DNA of 64,000 nt. Origin: Lutibacter citreus (GTDB taxonomy: Bacteria > Bacteroidota > Bacteroidia > Flavobacteriales > Flavobacteriaceae). This document shows positions 25,144 through 34,377 of this stretch, one piece after another. The stretch is from contig NZ_QEIH01000007.1 in the NCBI RefSeq assembly GCF_003260195.1, positions 186,001-250,000 of the forward strand, given 5' to 3'. The position numbers and the translations under genes are program-made. The notes below the pieces were generated by a model, which searched no databases, was not told the origin of the DNA, and worked only from the letters and a program-made list of their open reading frames with translations. Numbering within the stretch: the stretch's first letter is position 1; each line of letters starts with the position of its first letter.

Positions 25144-26307
25144 CTATTTACTCGCAAACATTTTTACATCTGCCTTTGAAACTTCTTTTTCACCTAATAT
25201 AATTAGACGTTCTACAACATTTCTAAGTTCTCTAATATTTCCTGTCCAATCATATTCTTGCAACAATTTTATTGCTCCATCAGAAAATGATTTTACCGAG
25301 TTTCCTTGCTCCTTTGCTACTTGTTCAGAAAAGAAACTTATTAATAAAGGAATATCATCTCTTCTTTCATTTAGTGCTGGAACTTTAATTAAAATAACAG
25401 CCAACCTATGATAAAGATCTTCTCTAAACTTTCCTTCAGAAATTTCTTTTTTCAAATTTTTATTAGTTGCTGCAATTACCCTTACATTAACCTTTATATC
25501 TTTATCGCTACCAACCCTTGAAATTTTATTTTCTTGCAAAGCTCTTAAAACTTTGGCCTGTGCAGACAAACTCATATCTCCAATCTCATCCAAAAATATA
25601 GTTCCTCCATTTGCAGCTTCAAATTTCCCCGCTCTATCTTTATTTGCTCCTGTAAATGACCCTTTCACATGACCAAACAATTCACTTTCAATCAATTCTG
25701 AAGGTATAGCCGCACAATTCACTTCAACCATTGGAGCTTTTGTTCTATCACTTTTTTCGTGTAACCAATGCGCAACTAGTTCCTTCCCTGTCCCGTTTGG
25801 GCCCGTTATTAAAACTCTAGCATCAGTTGGAGCTACCTTTTCAATTATATTTTTAATTTGAGTGATGCCTTCGCTATTGCCAATCATCTCATACTTTTTA
25901 CTTACCTTTTTCTTTAAAAGTTTATTTTCTACAACAAGTTCTTTTCTATCTAAAGCATTTCGAACTGTATTTAATAAACGGTTTAAATCTGGTGGTTTTG
26001 ATATATAATCAAATGCTCCCAAACGCATAGTATTCACAGCTGTATCCAAATCTCCATGACCGGATATCATTACCATTGGAATTTCTGGTTTTATTTTTTT
26101 AGCTTTTTCTAACACTTCAACACCATCCATTTTTGGCATTTTAATATCACATAATACTAAATCGAAATCAGATTTAGCAATCATTTCAATCCCCATTAAA
26201 CCATCTTCGGCTTCTTCAACTTTGTAAGAATCATTTTCTTCAGAAATAATTTTCATTAAAACTCTGCGAATTGCAGCTTCATCTTCTATTATTAATATTT
26301 TTGGCAT
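25144..26307 (-). CDS. NtrC-type response regulator lacking a Fis DNA-binding domain
   Basis: The 387-residue protein has a receiver domain (1-120) with D8-E9-D equivalents, phosphoacceptor D54 and K104. The sigma-54 AAA+ domain (about 140-375) has Walker A GPNGTGKE (169-176), Walker B FLDEIGD (238-244) and the sigma-54 contact loop GSFTGA (216-221), where GAFTGA is usual. The protein ends at KADVKMFASK, directly after the AAA+ lid, with no C-terminal Fis-type helix-turn-helix. Such regulators must act from solution or through a partner. No histidine kinase is adjacent. It ends at a good terminator, and the MscS gene is upstream, 45 bases away. Confidence 0.9.
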   Translation of the reverse strand: MPKILIIEDEAAIRRVLMKIISEENDSYKVEEAEDGLMGIEMIAKSDFDLVLCDIKMPKMDGVEVLEKAKKIKPEIPMVMISGHGDLDTAVNTMRLGAFDYISKPPDLNRLLNTVRNALDRKELVVENKLLKKKVSKKYEMIGNSEGITQIKNIIEKVAPTDARVLITGPNGTGKELVAHWLHEKSDRTKAPMVEVNCAAIPSELIESELFGHVKGSFTGANKDRAGKFEAANGGTIFLDEIGDMSLSAQAKVLRALQENKISRVGSDKDIKVNVRVIAATNKNLKKEISEGKFREDLYHRLAVILIKVPALNERRDDIPLLISFFSEQVAKEQGNSVKSFSDGAIKLLQEYDWTGNIRELRNVVERLIILGEKEVSKADVKMFASK

Positions 26308-26352
26308 ATTTTTTTTATATTTATGATAGAATATTTATAAGATTATATTCTT

Positions 26353-27201
26353 TCAATCTTTCTTTTGAAACAAATGAACATCTCTCTGCGGGAATGGAAT
26401 TTGAATTTCATTTAGTCTAAACTTTTCATCAATTTTAAAACGCAAATCACTTTTTATAAAAAGATGAGAAAAGCTATCGTTTATTGTAAATAATAATCTA
26501 AAATTTAATGAGCTATCCCCAAAGTCCATAAACAAAACATTTGGTTTTTTACTTTTTAATATTTTTGGATGTTCATTTGCTACTTCTATAAGTAATTGTT
26601 TAACTTTTTCTACATCACTTCCATAGGCAACACCAATATCTATTGATTCTGTTGTTTGCTTTCCATTTTGAGTCCAATTAAAAAGAATATTAGTTAAAAA
26701 CTTGTGATTCGGAATTATTAGAACTCTATTATCTATAGTTACAACTCTTGTTGTCCTTAATTTTATTTCAAAAACTTTGCCAACTTTTCCGTCAATTTCA
26801 ATAATATCATTTATTAGTAGTGCTTTATCTAATAAAATAAAAATTCCTGAAATAATATCTTGAAATAAAGTTTGAAGTCCCAATCCTAAACCAACCAATA
26901 ATGCAGCAGAACCAGCTAAAATAACACTTACATTAGCTCCTGAAGACTCTAAAACTACTATTATCACAAAAACATAAAGAACATATTTTAAAAAAGAAAT
27001 TACTGTTCTAAACTTTCCTTTATCTTCTTCCTCTAATCTTTTGTTTATAAGTTTTCTTAATAATTTTAATGAAATATTTATTAAAATAAAAGCAATTATT
27101 AAAATTAACAGCGCTTTTACTGTAATAATAATTTGTTCACTATCAATTAAACGATAATTTAATATTTTGCTTAAATTTTCCAATTTTAATATTTTAACCA
27201 T
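26353..27201 (-). CDS. MscS-type mechanosensitive ion channel
   Basis: This 282-residue inner-membrane protein has three N-terminal spans. The pore-lining helix is SVILAGSAALLVGLGLGLQTLFQDIISGIFILLD in outline, with alternating Gly/Ala as in MscS TM3, followed by the beta domain (GDVIEIDGKVG-like IIEIDGKVGKVFEI, IPNHKFL). It would open under membrane tension to release solutes. The length is that of the small MscS class. Its 5' end overlaps the 3' end of the ABC permease gene by 16 bases. Confidence 0.9.
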   Translation of the reverse strand: MVKILKLENLSKILNYRLIDSEQIIITVKALLILIIAFILINISLKLLRKLINKRLEEEDKGKFRTVISFLKYVLYVFVIIVVLESSGANVSVILAGSAALLVGLGLGLQTLFQDIISGIFILLDKALLINDIIEIDGKVGKVFEIKLRTTRVVTIDNRVLIIPNHKFLTNILFNWTQNGKQTTESIDIGVAYGSDVEKVKQLLIEVANEHPKILKSKKPNVLFMDFGDSSLNFRLLFTINDSFSHLFIKSDLRFKIDEKFRLNEIQIPFPQRDVHLFQKKD

Positions 27202-28499
27202 CTATACAATTCTTTATAAGTAGGTTTTTTACCATACATTAAAATCCCTATACGGTAAATTTTTGATGCAAACCAAACTATTGCAATAAAGGTAATAATT
27301 AAAAGTACCATTGAAATGACAATTTGCCACCAAGGTACTCCAAAAGGAATTCTCATTAACATTACAATTGGAGATGTTAAAGGAAATAATGAAAATGCCA
27401 AAGCAATAGGCCCATGTGGATTCTCAATTACAAAAAAGCCAATATAAATAGCGATCATTAGCGGCATTAAAACAGGTATCATAAATTGTTGAGTATCTGT
27501 TTCACTATCAACAGCAGCACCAATTGCGGCATAAATAGAACTGTAAATTAAATATCCTCCAATAAAATATATAATGAATGAGAAAAATAATGTAATAATT
27601 GGTAAATTCTTAATTTCAGCTAAGACTAATTGAATATTGTTAGAAGAAGAATGCTGAATCTGCTCCATCATTTCTGGAGGAATATTAACTCCTCCCGAAT
27701 TTAAACTAGTTGCTCCTGGACCAAAAATAAAAGTTACTATAATAAGTAACAGTCCTGCAGAAACCATCCAAATAACAAATTGTAAAATTCCGGCCAAAGC
27801 ATTTCCTATAATCTTTCCTAACATTAGTTGAAAAGGTTTAACAGAAGAAATAATTACTTCAATAATTCTGCTTGTTTTCTCTTCAATAACACTTCGCATT
27901 ACTGAAGTACCATATATAATAATGAACATAAAAATAAGGTAACCAAAAGCTCCTCCGGTAAACATTTTTAATACGCTTCCAATTTTAGAAGATTTTTCTC
28001 CTTCAAAGTTTTCAGTGATAAAATCTACATCAGTATCAGTAGATCTTAATTTTTCCAAATCAAAATCCATTGCTTCCAAACGTAAATTTTGAATGCGTCT
28101 TTCAAATTTACTTTCAATAGCACTTACCAAACTTAAACTTGGTGTTTCATTGGAATAAAAGGATATTTTATTTGCTAATTTTTTAAGACTATCTACCTTT
28201 GGTATGTATATTAAACCATAATAAAATTTATTTGTTTTATTTTTAGCTTCTTCAATCCCTAAGGCTTTTAAATCTATATATTTTATATGCTCTGTATCTT
28301 TAAGAATAGTAGCTATTTGTCCACTTTCATCTATGTAGCCAATAGTTCTAACATCTTCACTGTTTTTCTGATTTAAAAATACAATTAACATTACAAGTCC
28401 AACCATTAAAACAGGACTTAAAAGTGTTAATATAATAAATGATTTATTTTTAACTTTTGCAAAAAACTCTCTTTTTATAATTAGTTTTAACTTATCCAT
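27186..28499 (-). CDS. ABC exporter permease (NatB/ABC-2 type)
   Basis: The 437-residue membrane protein has one N-terminal span (residues about 20-40), a large extracytoplasmic loop, then about five spans from residue 185. Motifs GTSVMRSVIEEKTSRIIEV and SVKPFQLMLGKIIGNA mark the ABC-2 family of the NatB kind. The start is ATG 28499 (MDKLKLIIKREF), overlapping the ATPase gene stop by 8 bases; an in-frame start 9 bases upstream adds three residues. It works with the ATPase at 28492-29418. The exported substrate is unknown (Na+ or drugs in characterised homologues). Confidence 0.88.
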   Translation of the reverse strand: MDKLKLIIKREFFAKVKNKSFIILTLLSPVLMVGLVMLIVFLNQKNSEDVRTIGYIDESGQIATILKDTEHIKYIDLKALGIEEAKNKTNKFYYGLIYIPKVDSLKKLANKISFYSNETPSLSLVSAIESKFERRIQNLRLEAMDFDLEKLRSTDTDVDFITENFEGEKSSKIGSVLKMFTGGAFGYLIFMFIIIYGTSVMRSVIEEKTSRIIEVIISSVKPFQLMLGKIIGNALAGILQFVIWMVSAGLLLIIVTFIFGPGATSLNSGGVNIPPEMMEQIQHSSSNNIQLVLAEIKNLPIITLFFSFIIYFIGGYLIYSSIYAAIGAAVDSETDTQQFMIPVLMPLMIAIYIGFFVIENPHGPIALAFSLFPLTSPIVMLMRIPFGVPWWQIVISMVLLIITFIAIVWFASKIYRIGILMYGKKPTYKELYRWLKY

Positions 28500-29418
28500 T
28501 ATTTGCAACTGCTTTTAAAAATATATCATTAGCACTAGGAATAACTTCGGTAAAATGAGTTATATGGGCCTTATTATTTAAAAATTTAATTAAACCTGTT
28601 GAATCTTCATTTTTTGGAAGTTGTATTCTTAAACCCAAATTAGCACCATTATAGTTTTTTGATTTTTCAGTTTTAAATTTTTCTGTAATTGTATTATATA
28701 ATAAATCTGGAGTATCTGATTTTAAACCAATTTCAAATTGATTTTCTTTAAATTGATTTTTTATATCACTTAACTTACCATCTAAAATTTTATTGGATTT
28801 ATTTATTAATGCAATATGCTCACACATTTCTTCAACAGATTCCATTCTATGGGTTGAGAAAATAATACTTGCTCCTTCATCCCTTAATTTTAAAATTTCG
28901 TCTTTAATTAAATTTGCATTTATTGGATCAAAGCCACTAAACGGTTCATCAAAAATTAACAATTTAGGTTTATGCAATACAGTAACTATAAACTGCACTT
29001 TTTGAGCCATTCCTTTAGAAAGTTCTTGAATTTTTTTATCCCACCAATCTGAAATATCAAATTTTTCAAACCAGTATTTAAGTCTAGTTTTCGCTTCAGA
29101 TTTAGAAAGCCCCTTTAATTGTGCTAAGTATAAAACCTGTTCTCCAACTTTCATGCTTTTATACAATCCTCTTTCTTCTGGTAAATATCCTATTTGATGC
29201 ACGTGTTCTGGAATTAATCTTTCTCCATCTAAAAATATTTCACCAGAATCCGGTAATGTAATTTGATTGATAATTCTAATTAATGAAGTTTTACCAGCTC
29301 CATTTGGACCTAACAATCCAAATATGCTTCCTTCAGGAACTGATATGGAAACATTATTTAGCGCTGTAAAACTTCCATAATTTTTACATACGTTTTCAAC
29401 TTTTAAAACATTTTTCAT
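28492..29418 (-). CDS. ABC exporter ATP-binding protein (NatA-like)
   Basis: In this 308-residue protein Walker A is GPNGAGKTS, the signature region LSKGMAQKVQF, Walker B LLIFDEPFSG, and the H-loop STHRME. A C-terminal domain after residue about 215 matches the DUF4162-like tail of NatA-type ATPases. It energises the permease encoded directly downstream with an 8-base overlap. The signature LSKGMAQ differs from LSGGQ, which is usual for this subfamily. Confidence 0.9.
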   Translation of the reverse strand: MKNVLKVENVCKNYGSFTALNNVSISVPEGSIFGLLGPNGAGKTSLIRIINQITLPDSGEIFLDGERLIPEHVHQIGYLPEERGLYKSMKVGEQVLYLAQLKGLSKSEAKTRLKYWFEKFDISDWWDKKIQELSKGMAQKVQFIVTVLHKPKLLIFDEPFSGFDPINANLIKDEILKLRDEGASIIFSTHRMESVEEMCEHIALINKSNKILDGKLSDIKNQFKENQFEIGLKSDTPDLLYNTITEKFKTEKSKNYNGANLGLRIQLPKNEDSTGLIKFLNNKAHITHFTEVIPSANDIFLKAVANNG

Positions 29419-29485
29419 TACGCATTATTAAATAATAAAACGAAAATACTTTTATTTTATTAGAAACTGACCACTTCCTGAAAAA

Positions 29486-30178
29486 TTAATGTAGTTTTTG
29501 TTCGAATCTATCCTTTATTAACTGAATACTTTCTAAAGAAAATTTAGGTTTAACAATTCTTAAAAATTCTTTTATCCCCCCATCTATGTATACAATCCCT
29601 TTTGCAACATCATAACTTTTATCTGAACTGTTGTTCTTAATTTCAAAAGTAATTTTTCTAAACTCCTCCCAAGTTATATATTTTGAAATAGTTACATAAT
29701 AAACATCTTGTTCCATATTCGATTTAAATACCCCTTCAGCTAACTTTTCAATATCGAAAAAACGATTTATTCTAATTAAAGAATCTGTGTCTTTAAATTT
29801 TTCACTTTTGGCAAAATCATAACCAGCATCTTTATAATATTGTTGAATTTGTTCAATTTCAGTATATCTATTAATTCCTTTTACACGAATTCCATTTAAT
29901 TTTCGTGAACCTATTGTTACCTCGCACTTTGCACTATCTAAACTTAAATTATACTTTTCATTAATAGCTGCTGTAACCCTTAAAATTTTCTCAAAAGAAT
30001 TTGGGGTTTTAGTTACAAAAATAATTGAATCGGGTTTTTTAATATCCGTAAACCTACTATAATATGAATTAAATGGGTTTGGAACATTTATCACAAATGT
30101 TCTAGGGATTTTATTTTCATCAACCGTATCTATATTTTCTTGTTTAATAATTTTCCCAACATATTCTAATGATGCCAT
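29486..30178 (-). CDS. Hypothetical protein, divergent from the marR-fad operon
   Basis: This is a 230-residue soluble protein without a signal peptide or membrane segment and with no family I recognise. It is rich in charged residues and beta-type sequence (RTFVINVPNPFNSYYSRF, SIIFVTKTPNSFEKIL). Two long helices are likely near its C-terminus (KFSLESIQLIKDRFEQKLH). It is divergently transcribed from the MarR gene, 127 bases away, and shares the palindrome at 30271-30282. Shared regulation with the beta-oxidation operon is therefore possible, but the function is unknown. Confidence 0.65.
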   Translation of the reverse strand: MASLEYVGKIIKQENIDTVDENKIPRTFVINVPNPFNSYYSRFTDIKKPDSIIFVTKTPNSFEKILRVTAAINEKYNLSLDSAKCEVTIGSRKLNGIRVKGINRYTEIEQIQQYYKDAGYDFAKSEKFKDTDSLIRINRFFDIEKLAEGVFKSNMEQDVYYVTISKYITWEEFRKITFEIKNNSSDKSYDVAKGIVYIDGGIKEFLRIVKPKFSLESIQLIKDRFEQKLH

Positions 30179-30270
30179 AAATTCTGTTTTAAGTTAGTTG
30201 GTTAAACTTATCCTTTTTTTTTATAAAAACCAAACAAAAAACGATTGTAAAACATTTTTTTTAATTTTAT

Positions 30271-30282
30271 TATGCGTGCATA
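30271..30282. promoter_or_regulatory. Palindrome TATGCgtGCATA, candidate MarR operator
   Basis: A perfect 5-bp inverted repeat with a 2-bp centre sits about 12 bases upstream of the -7 element of the marR gene, that is, in the -33 region. A repressor bound here would block the promoter. The binding protein is inferred to be the MarR product. Confidence 0.4.
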
Positions 30283-30293
30283 GTATTTTTTTA

Positions 30294-30301
30294 TATATTT
30301 G
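30294..30301 (+). promoter_or_regulatory. -7 promoter element of the marR-fad operon
   Basis: TATATTTG matches TAnnTTTG. It ends only 4 bases before the ATG at 30306, so the transcript would be nearly or fully leaderless if this element is used. Confidence 0.4.
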
Positions 30302-30305
30302 GGAA

Positions 30306-30761
30306 ATGCAGAAAGAACTAACTATTGATCACGTACTTAGAGCAACTTGGCAAACAGTTGCTAAAATGTACAATGAACAAGCAGTAAAATACAACAGTAC
30401 AATGGCCATGGCTTTTGTACTTTTAAATATAGATTCTAAAAATGGAACTCCATCAACTTCGTTAGGACCACAAATGGGAATGGAACCTACAAGCCTATCA
30501 CGCATATTAAAAAGTATGGAAGAAAAGGGAGCCATTTACAGAGAAAAAAACCCAGTAGATGGACGCAGTGTTTTAATAAAATTAACACCTTTTGGAAGAG
30601 AAAAAAGAGAAATTTCTCGCGAACATGTAATTAAATTTAATGAGACTGTTAGAAAGTCTATCTCTGAAGAAAAAATAAATCATTTCTTTGAAGTTACTGA
30701 AACTATAAACAATTTAATCTCAAATAAATCTATATTTTCAGAATCAAAAACAACAATATAA
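30306..30761 (+). CDS. MarR family transcriptional regulator
   Basis: The 151-residue protein has a winged helix-turn-helix core SLGPQMGMEPTSLSRILKSM followed by the wing EKNPVDGRSVLIKLTPFG, both typical of MarR (DxRxxxxxLT). I chose ATG 30306 (MQKELTIDH); a longer frame from a TTG at 30198 adds a hydrophobic leader that does not belong. It is the first gene of the beta-oxidation operon, 12 bases before the next gene. It probably represses the operon and senses an acyl-CoA or fatty acid; this ligand is inferred from context. Confidence 0.88.
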   Translation: MQKELTIDHVLRATWQTVAKMYNEQAVKYNSTMAMAFVLLNIDSKNGTPSTSLGPQMGMEPTSLSRILKSMEEKGAIYREKNPVDGRSVLIKLTPFGREKREISREHVIKFNETVRKSISEEKINHFFEVTETINNLISNKSIFSESKTTI

Positions 30762-30773
30762 AAAATCAAAACA

Positions 30774-33173
30774 ATGAAAAGACCAATAAAAAAAGTAGCA
30801 ATAATTGGGTCAGGAATTATGGGCTCTGGTATTGCTTGTCATTTTGCAAACATTGGTGTTGAAGTTTTACTTCTTGATATAATTCCTCGTGAATTAAATC
30901 CAATAGAACAATCTAAAGGACTTACTCTTGAAAGTAAAATTGTTAGAAATAGGCTTGTTAATAATAGTTTAAAAGCAGCCTTAAAATCTAAACCATCACC
31001 TATTTACAATCAAAAATTTGCATCTCGAATTTCTACAGGAAATTTAGATGATGATTTACACAAGATTAAAAATGTTGATTGGATAATTGAGGTTGTTATT
31101 GAACGTTTAGACATTAAAAAATCTGTATTCGAAAAAATAGAAAAATATCGCAAACCTGGAACTTTAATAACTTCAAATACTTCTGGAATTCCTATTAGTC
31201 ATATGAATGAAGGAAGAAGTGAAGATTTTCAAAAACATTTTGCTGTTACTCATTTTTTCAATCCACCACGTTACTTAAAACTATTTGAAGTTGTTCCTGG
31301 TCCAAATTGTTCTCAGGAAGTTATCGACTTTTTAATGATGTATGGAGAGAAATTCCTTGGAAAAACTTCTGTTTTAGCAAAAGACACTCCTGCTTTTATA
31401 GGTAACAGAGTTGGTATTTTTGGTATTATGAGTCTTTTTCATCAAGTTAAAGAATTAGGTTTAACAGTTGAAGAAGTAGATAAATTAACTGGTCCGGTTA
31501 TAGGACGCCCTAAATCGGCAACTTTTAGAACTGTTGATGTTGTTGGTTTAGATACTTTAGTGCACGTTGCAAATGGAATATTTGCAAACTGCCCTAACGA
31601 TGAATCACATGAATTGTTTAAACTTCCTGCTTTCATTAATACAATGATGGAAAATAAATGGCTTGGAAGTAAAACCAAACAAGGTTTTTACAAGAAAGTT
31701 GTTGAGGGAGGTAAAAAATCAATATTTGCACTAGACCTAGACACATTAGAATATCGCCCAAGTAAAAGAGCAAAATTTGCAACTTTAGAGCTAACTAAAA
31801 CTGTTGATAAAGTTATTGACCGTTTTAAAATTCTAGTAAAAGGAAAAGACAAAGCTGGAGAGTTTTACAGAAAGAATTTTGCAGCTATGTTTGGCTATGT
31901 TCAAAATAGAATTCCTGAAATATCAGATGAATTATATAGACTAGACGATGCTATGAAAGCTGGTTTTGGTTGGGAACACGGTCCTTTTCAAATTTGGGAT
32001 GCTATAGGTCTTGAAAAAGGAATTGAGTTAATGCAGGCTGAAAATATTCCTGTTGCAACCTGGATAACTGAAATGGTTGCCAGTGGAAATAAATCCTTCT
32101 ACACTGTTTGTGATGGAGCTAAATATTATTATGATATTCCTTCAAAAAATCAAGTTAAAATTCCTGGTCAAGATAGTTTTATAATTCTTGATAATATTAG
32201 AGAAGCAAAAACAATCTGGTCAAATTCCGGAGCTTCCATACAACATTTAGGCAATGGAATTTTAAATGTAGAATTCCAATCTAAAATGAATACACTAGGT
32301 GGCGAAGTTTTACAAGCTATTAATAAAGGTATTGATTTAGCTGAAACTGAATATGATGCCGTAATTCTTGGAAACCAAGCAGCTAATTTTACTGTTGGCG
32401 CTAATTTAGGAATGGTTTTTATGATGGCTGTTGAACAGGAATATGATGAGTTAAACTTCTCAGTTAAATATTTCCAAGATACGGTTATGAGACTTCGCTA
32501 CTCCTCTTGCCCAACTATTATTACGCCACATGGATACACCTTTGGTGGTGGTTGTGAATTAAGTATGCACGCTGATAAGGTTATTGCAGCTGCCGAAACT
32601 TATATTGGTTTAGTTGAATTTGGAGTTGGAATAATTCCTGGTGGAGCCGGTTCAAAAGAAATGGCTTTAAGAGCTTCAGAAGGTTTATTAAAAGATGATG
32701 TAAAACTAAATAAATTACGTGATTACTTTATTAATGTAGCAATGGCCAAAGTTGCAACTTCTGCACACGAAGGGTATGATTTAGGTTTCTTTAAAGAGCA
32801 TAAAGATATTGTTGTAGTAAATAAAGACCGTCAAATTGCAACAGCCAAACGCCATGCAATTCAAATGCTTGAAGATGGTTACACACAACCAGTTCCTAAA
32901 AAAGTACAAGTTTACGGACAACAAGCATTAGGTATGTTTTTAGTTGGAACTGATAGTTTAGAAAAAGGACATTATGCCTCTGAACACGATAAAAAAATAG
33001 CCAATAAACTAGGTTATGTTATGGCTGGTGGAGATTTATCTGAGACAACAATGGTTTCAGAACAATATCTATTAGATCTTGAACGTGAAGCTTTTATGAG
33101 TTTAATGACAGAACGTAAAACTTTAGAGCGTATTGAGCACATGTTAAAAACAGGTAAACCTTTAAGAAACTAA
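30774..33173 (+). CDS. 3-hydroxyacyl-CoA dehydrogenase / enoyl-CoA hydratase
   Basis: The 799-residue multifunctional beta-oxidation enzyme has the dehydrogenase first: a Rossmann motif VAIIGSGIMGSGIACHFA (8-25), SNTSGIPISHM, AVTHFFNPPRYLKLFEVV and the C-terminal dimerisation parts (DTPAFIGNRVG). The enoyl-CoA hydratase part (about 490-720) has GNQAANFTVGANLG and GYTFGGGCELSMHAD plus GLVEFGVGIIPGGAG with a catalytic-position glutamate. This order is the reverse of E. coli FadB and usual in Bacteroidota. It carries out the hydration and NAD-dependent oxidation steps. The next gene starts 4 bases later. Confidence 0.93.
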   Translation: MKRPIKKVAIIGSGIMGSGIACHFANIGVEVLLLDIIPRELNPIEQSKGLTLESKIVRNRLVNNSLKAALKSKPSPIYNQKFASRISTGNLDDDLHKIKNVDWIIEVVIERLDIKKSVFEKIEKYRKPGTLITSNTSGIPISHMNEGRSEDFQKHFAVTHFFNPPRYLKLFEVVPGPNCSQEVIDFLMMYGEKFLGKTSVLAKDTPAFIGNRVGIFGIMSLFHQVKELGLTVEEVDKLTGPVIGRPKSATFRTVDVVGLDTLVHVANGIFANCPNDESHELFKLPAFINTMMENKWLGSKTKQGFYKKVVEGGKKSIFALDLDTLEYRPSKRAKFATLELTKTVDKVIDRFKILVKGKDKAGEFYRKNFAAMFGYVQNRIPEISDELYRLDDAMKAGFGWEHGPFQIWDAIGLEKGIELMQAENIPVATWITEMVASGNKSFYTVCDGAKYYYDIPSKNQVKIPGQDSFIILDNIREAKTIWSNSGASIQHLGNGILNVEFQSKMNTLGGEVLQAINKGIDLAETEYDAVILGNQAANFTVGANLGMVFMMAVEQEYDELNFSVKYFQDTVMRLRYSSCPTIITPHGYTFGGGCELSMHADKVIAAAETYIGLVEFGVGIIPGGAGSKEMALRASEGLLKDDVKLNKLRDYFINVAMAKVATSAHEGYDLGFFKEHKDIVVVNKDRQIATAKRHAIQMLEDGYTQPVPKKVQVYGQQALGMFLVGTDSLEKGHYASEHDKKIANKLGYVMAGGDLSETTMVSEQYLLDLEREAFMSLMTERKTLERIEHMLKTGKPLRN

Positions 33174-33177
33174 AAAA

Positions 33178-34362
33178 ATGAAAACAGCATATATAGTACA
33201 AGGATATAGAACCGCAGTTGGAAAAGCTCCAAAAGGAGTTTTCAGATTCAAAAGACCTGATGAATTAGCTGCAGAAACTATTGAACATTTATTAAAAGAT
33301 TTTCCACAATTAGACAAACATAGAATTGACGATGTAATTGTTGGTAATGCAATGCCCGAAGCTGAACAAGGTTTAAATATTGGACGTTTAATTTCATTAA
33401 TGGGATTAAAAATAGAAGACGTTCCTGGAATGACAGTAAACAGATATTGTGCATCAGGACTAGAGACTGTAAGTATTGCAGTAGCTAAAATTCAATCTGG
33501 AATGGCAGATTGTATTGTTGCCGGTGGTGTTGAGAGTATGAGTTATATTCCAATGGGTGGTTATAGGCCAGTACCTAATTATAAATCTGCTAAAGAAGGA
33601 AATGAGGATTATTACTGGGGAATGGGTTTAACAGCTGAAGCTGTTGCTGAACAATTTAAAGTTTCTCGTGAAGATCAAGATGAATTTTCTTTTAAATCCC
33701 ATATGAAAGCTTTAGAAGCCCAAGCTAACGGAACTTTTAATGATGATATTGTTCCTATTACAGTTGAAAATATATTTTTAGATGAAAATGGTAAAAAACA
33801 AACTAAAAATTATACAGTTTCTGCAGATGAAGGGCCACGTAAAGGAACTTCAATGGAAGCATTGGCTAAATTAAGACCTGTATTTGCTCAAGGTGGAAGC
33901 GTTACTGCTGGTAACTCTAGTCAAATGAGTGATGGAGCCGCATTTTTATTAGTTATGAGTGAAGAGATGGTAAAAGAATTAAATATTGAACCTATTGCTC
34001 GTATGGTCTCTTTTGCCGCAGTAGGTATTGAACCTAGAATAATGGGAATGGGACCCGTTAAAGCAATTCCAAAAGCTTTAAAACAAGCTAGCTTAACACT
34101 TAATGATATTGATTTAATTGAGCTAAATGAAGCATTTGCTTCACAATCATTAGCTGTTATGAGAGAACTTGATATAAACCAAGATATAGTAAATGTAAAT
34201 GGAGGAGCTATTGCTTTAGGTCACCCACTTGGTTGTACTGGAGCAAAATTATCAGTCCAGTTATTTAACGAAATGCGCAGACGTAAAAACAAATATGGTA
34301 TTGTAACTATGTGTGTTGGTACTGGTCAAGGTGCAGCAAGTGTTTATGAATTATTAAAATAA
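33178..34362 (+). CDS. fadA: Acetyl-CoA acyltransferase (3-ketoacyl-CoA thiolase)
   Basis: The 394-residue thiolase has the nucleophilic cysteine in NRYCASGLETVSIA, then GGVESMSYIPMGG, AGNSSQMSDGAA, NVNGGAIALGHPLGCTGAK and the second active cysteine in TMCVGTGQGAAS. It cleaves 3-ketoacyl-CoA with CoA, giving acetyl-CoA, the last step of beta-oxidation. It is placed 4 bases after the multifunctional enzyme and 15 bases before an acyl-CoA dehydrogenase, giving a near-complete cycle in one operon. Confidence 0.93.
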   Translation: MKTAYIVQGYRTAVGKAPKGVFRFKRPDELAAETIEHLLKDFPQLDKHRIDDVIVGNAMPEAEQGLNIGRLISLMGLKIEDVPGMTVNRYCASGLETVSIAVAKIQSGMADCIVAGGVESMSYIPMGGYRPVPNYKSAKEGNEDYYWGMGLTAEAVAEQFKVSREDQDEFSFKSHMKALEAQANGTFNDDIVPITVENIFLDENGKKQTKNYTVSADEGPRKGTSMEALAKLRPVFAQGGSVTAGNSSQMSDGAAFLLVMSEEMVKELNIEPIARMVSFAAVGIEPRIMGMGPVKAIPKALKQASLTLNDIDLIELNEAFASQSLAVMRELDINQDIVNVNGGAIALGHPLGCTGAKLSVQLFNEMRRRKNKYGIVTMCVGTGQGAASVYELLK

Positions 34363-34377
34363 AACCTATCTAAAAAA

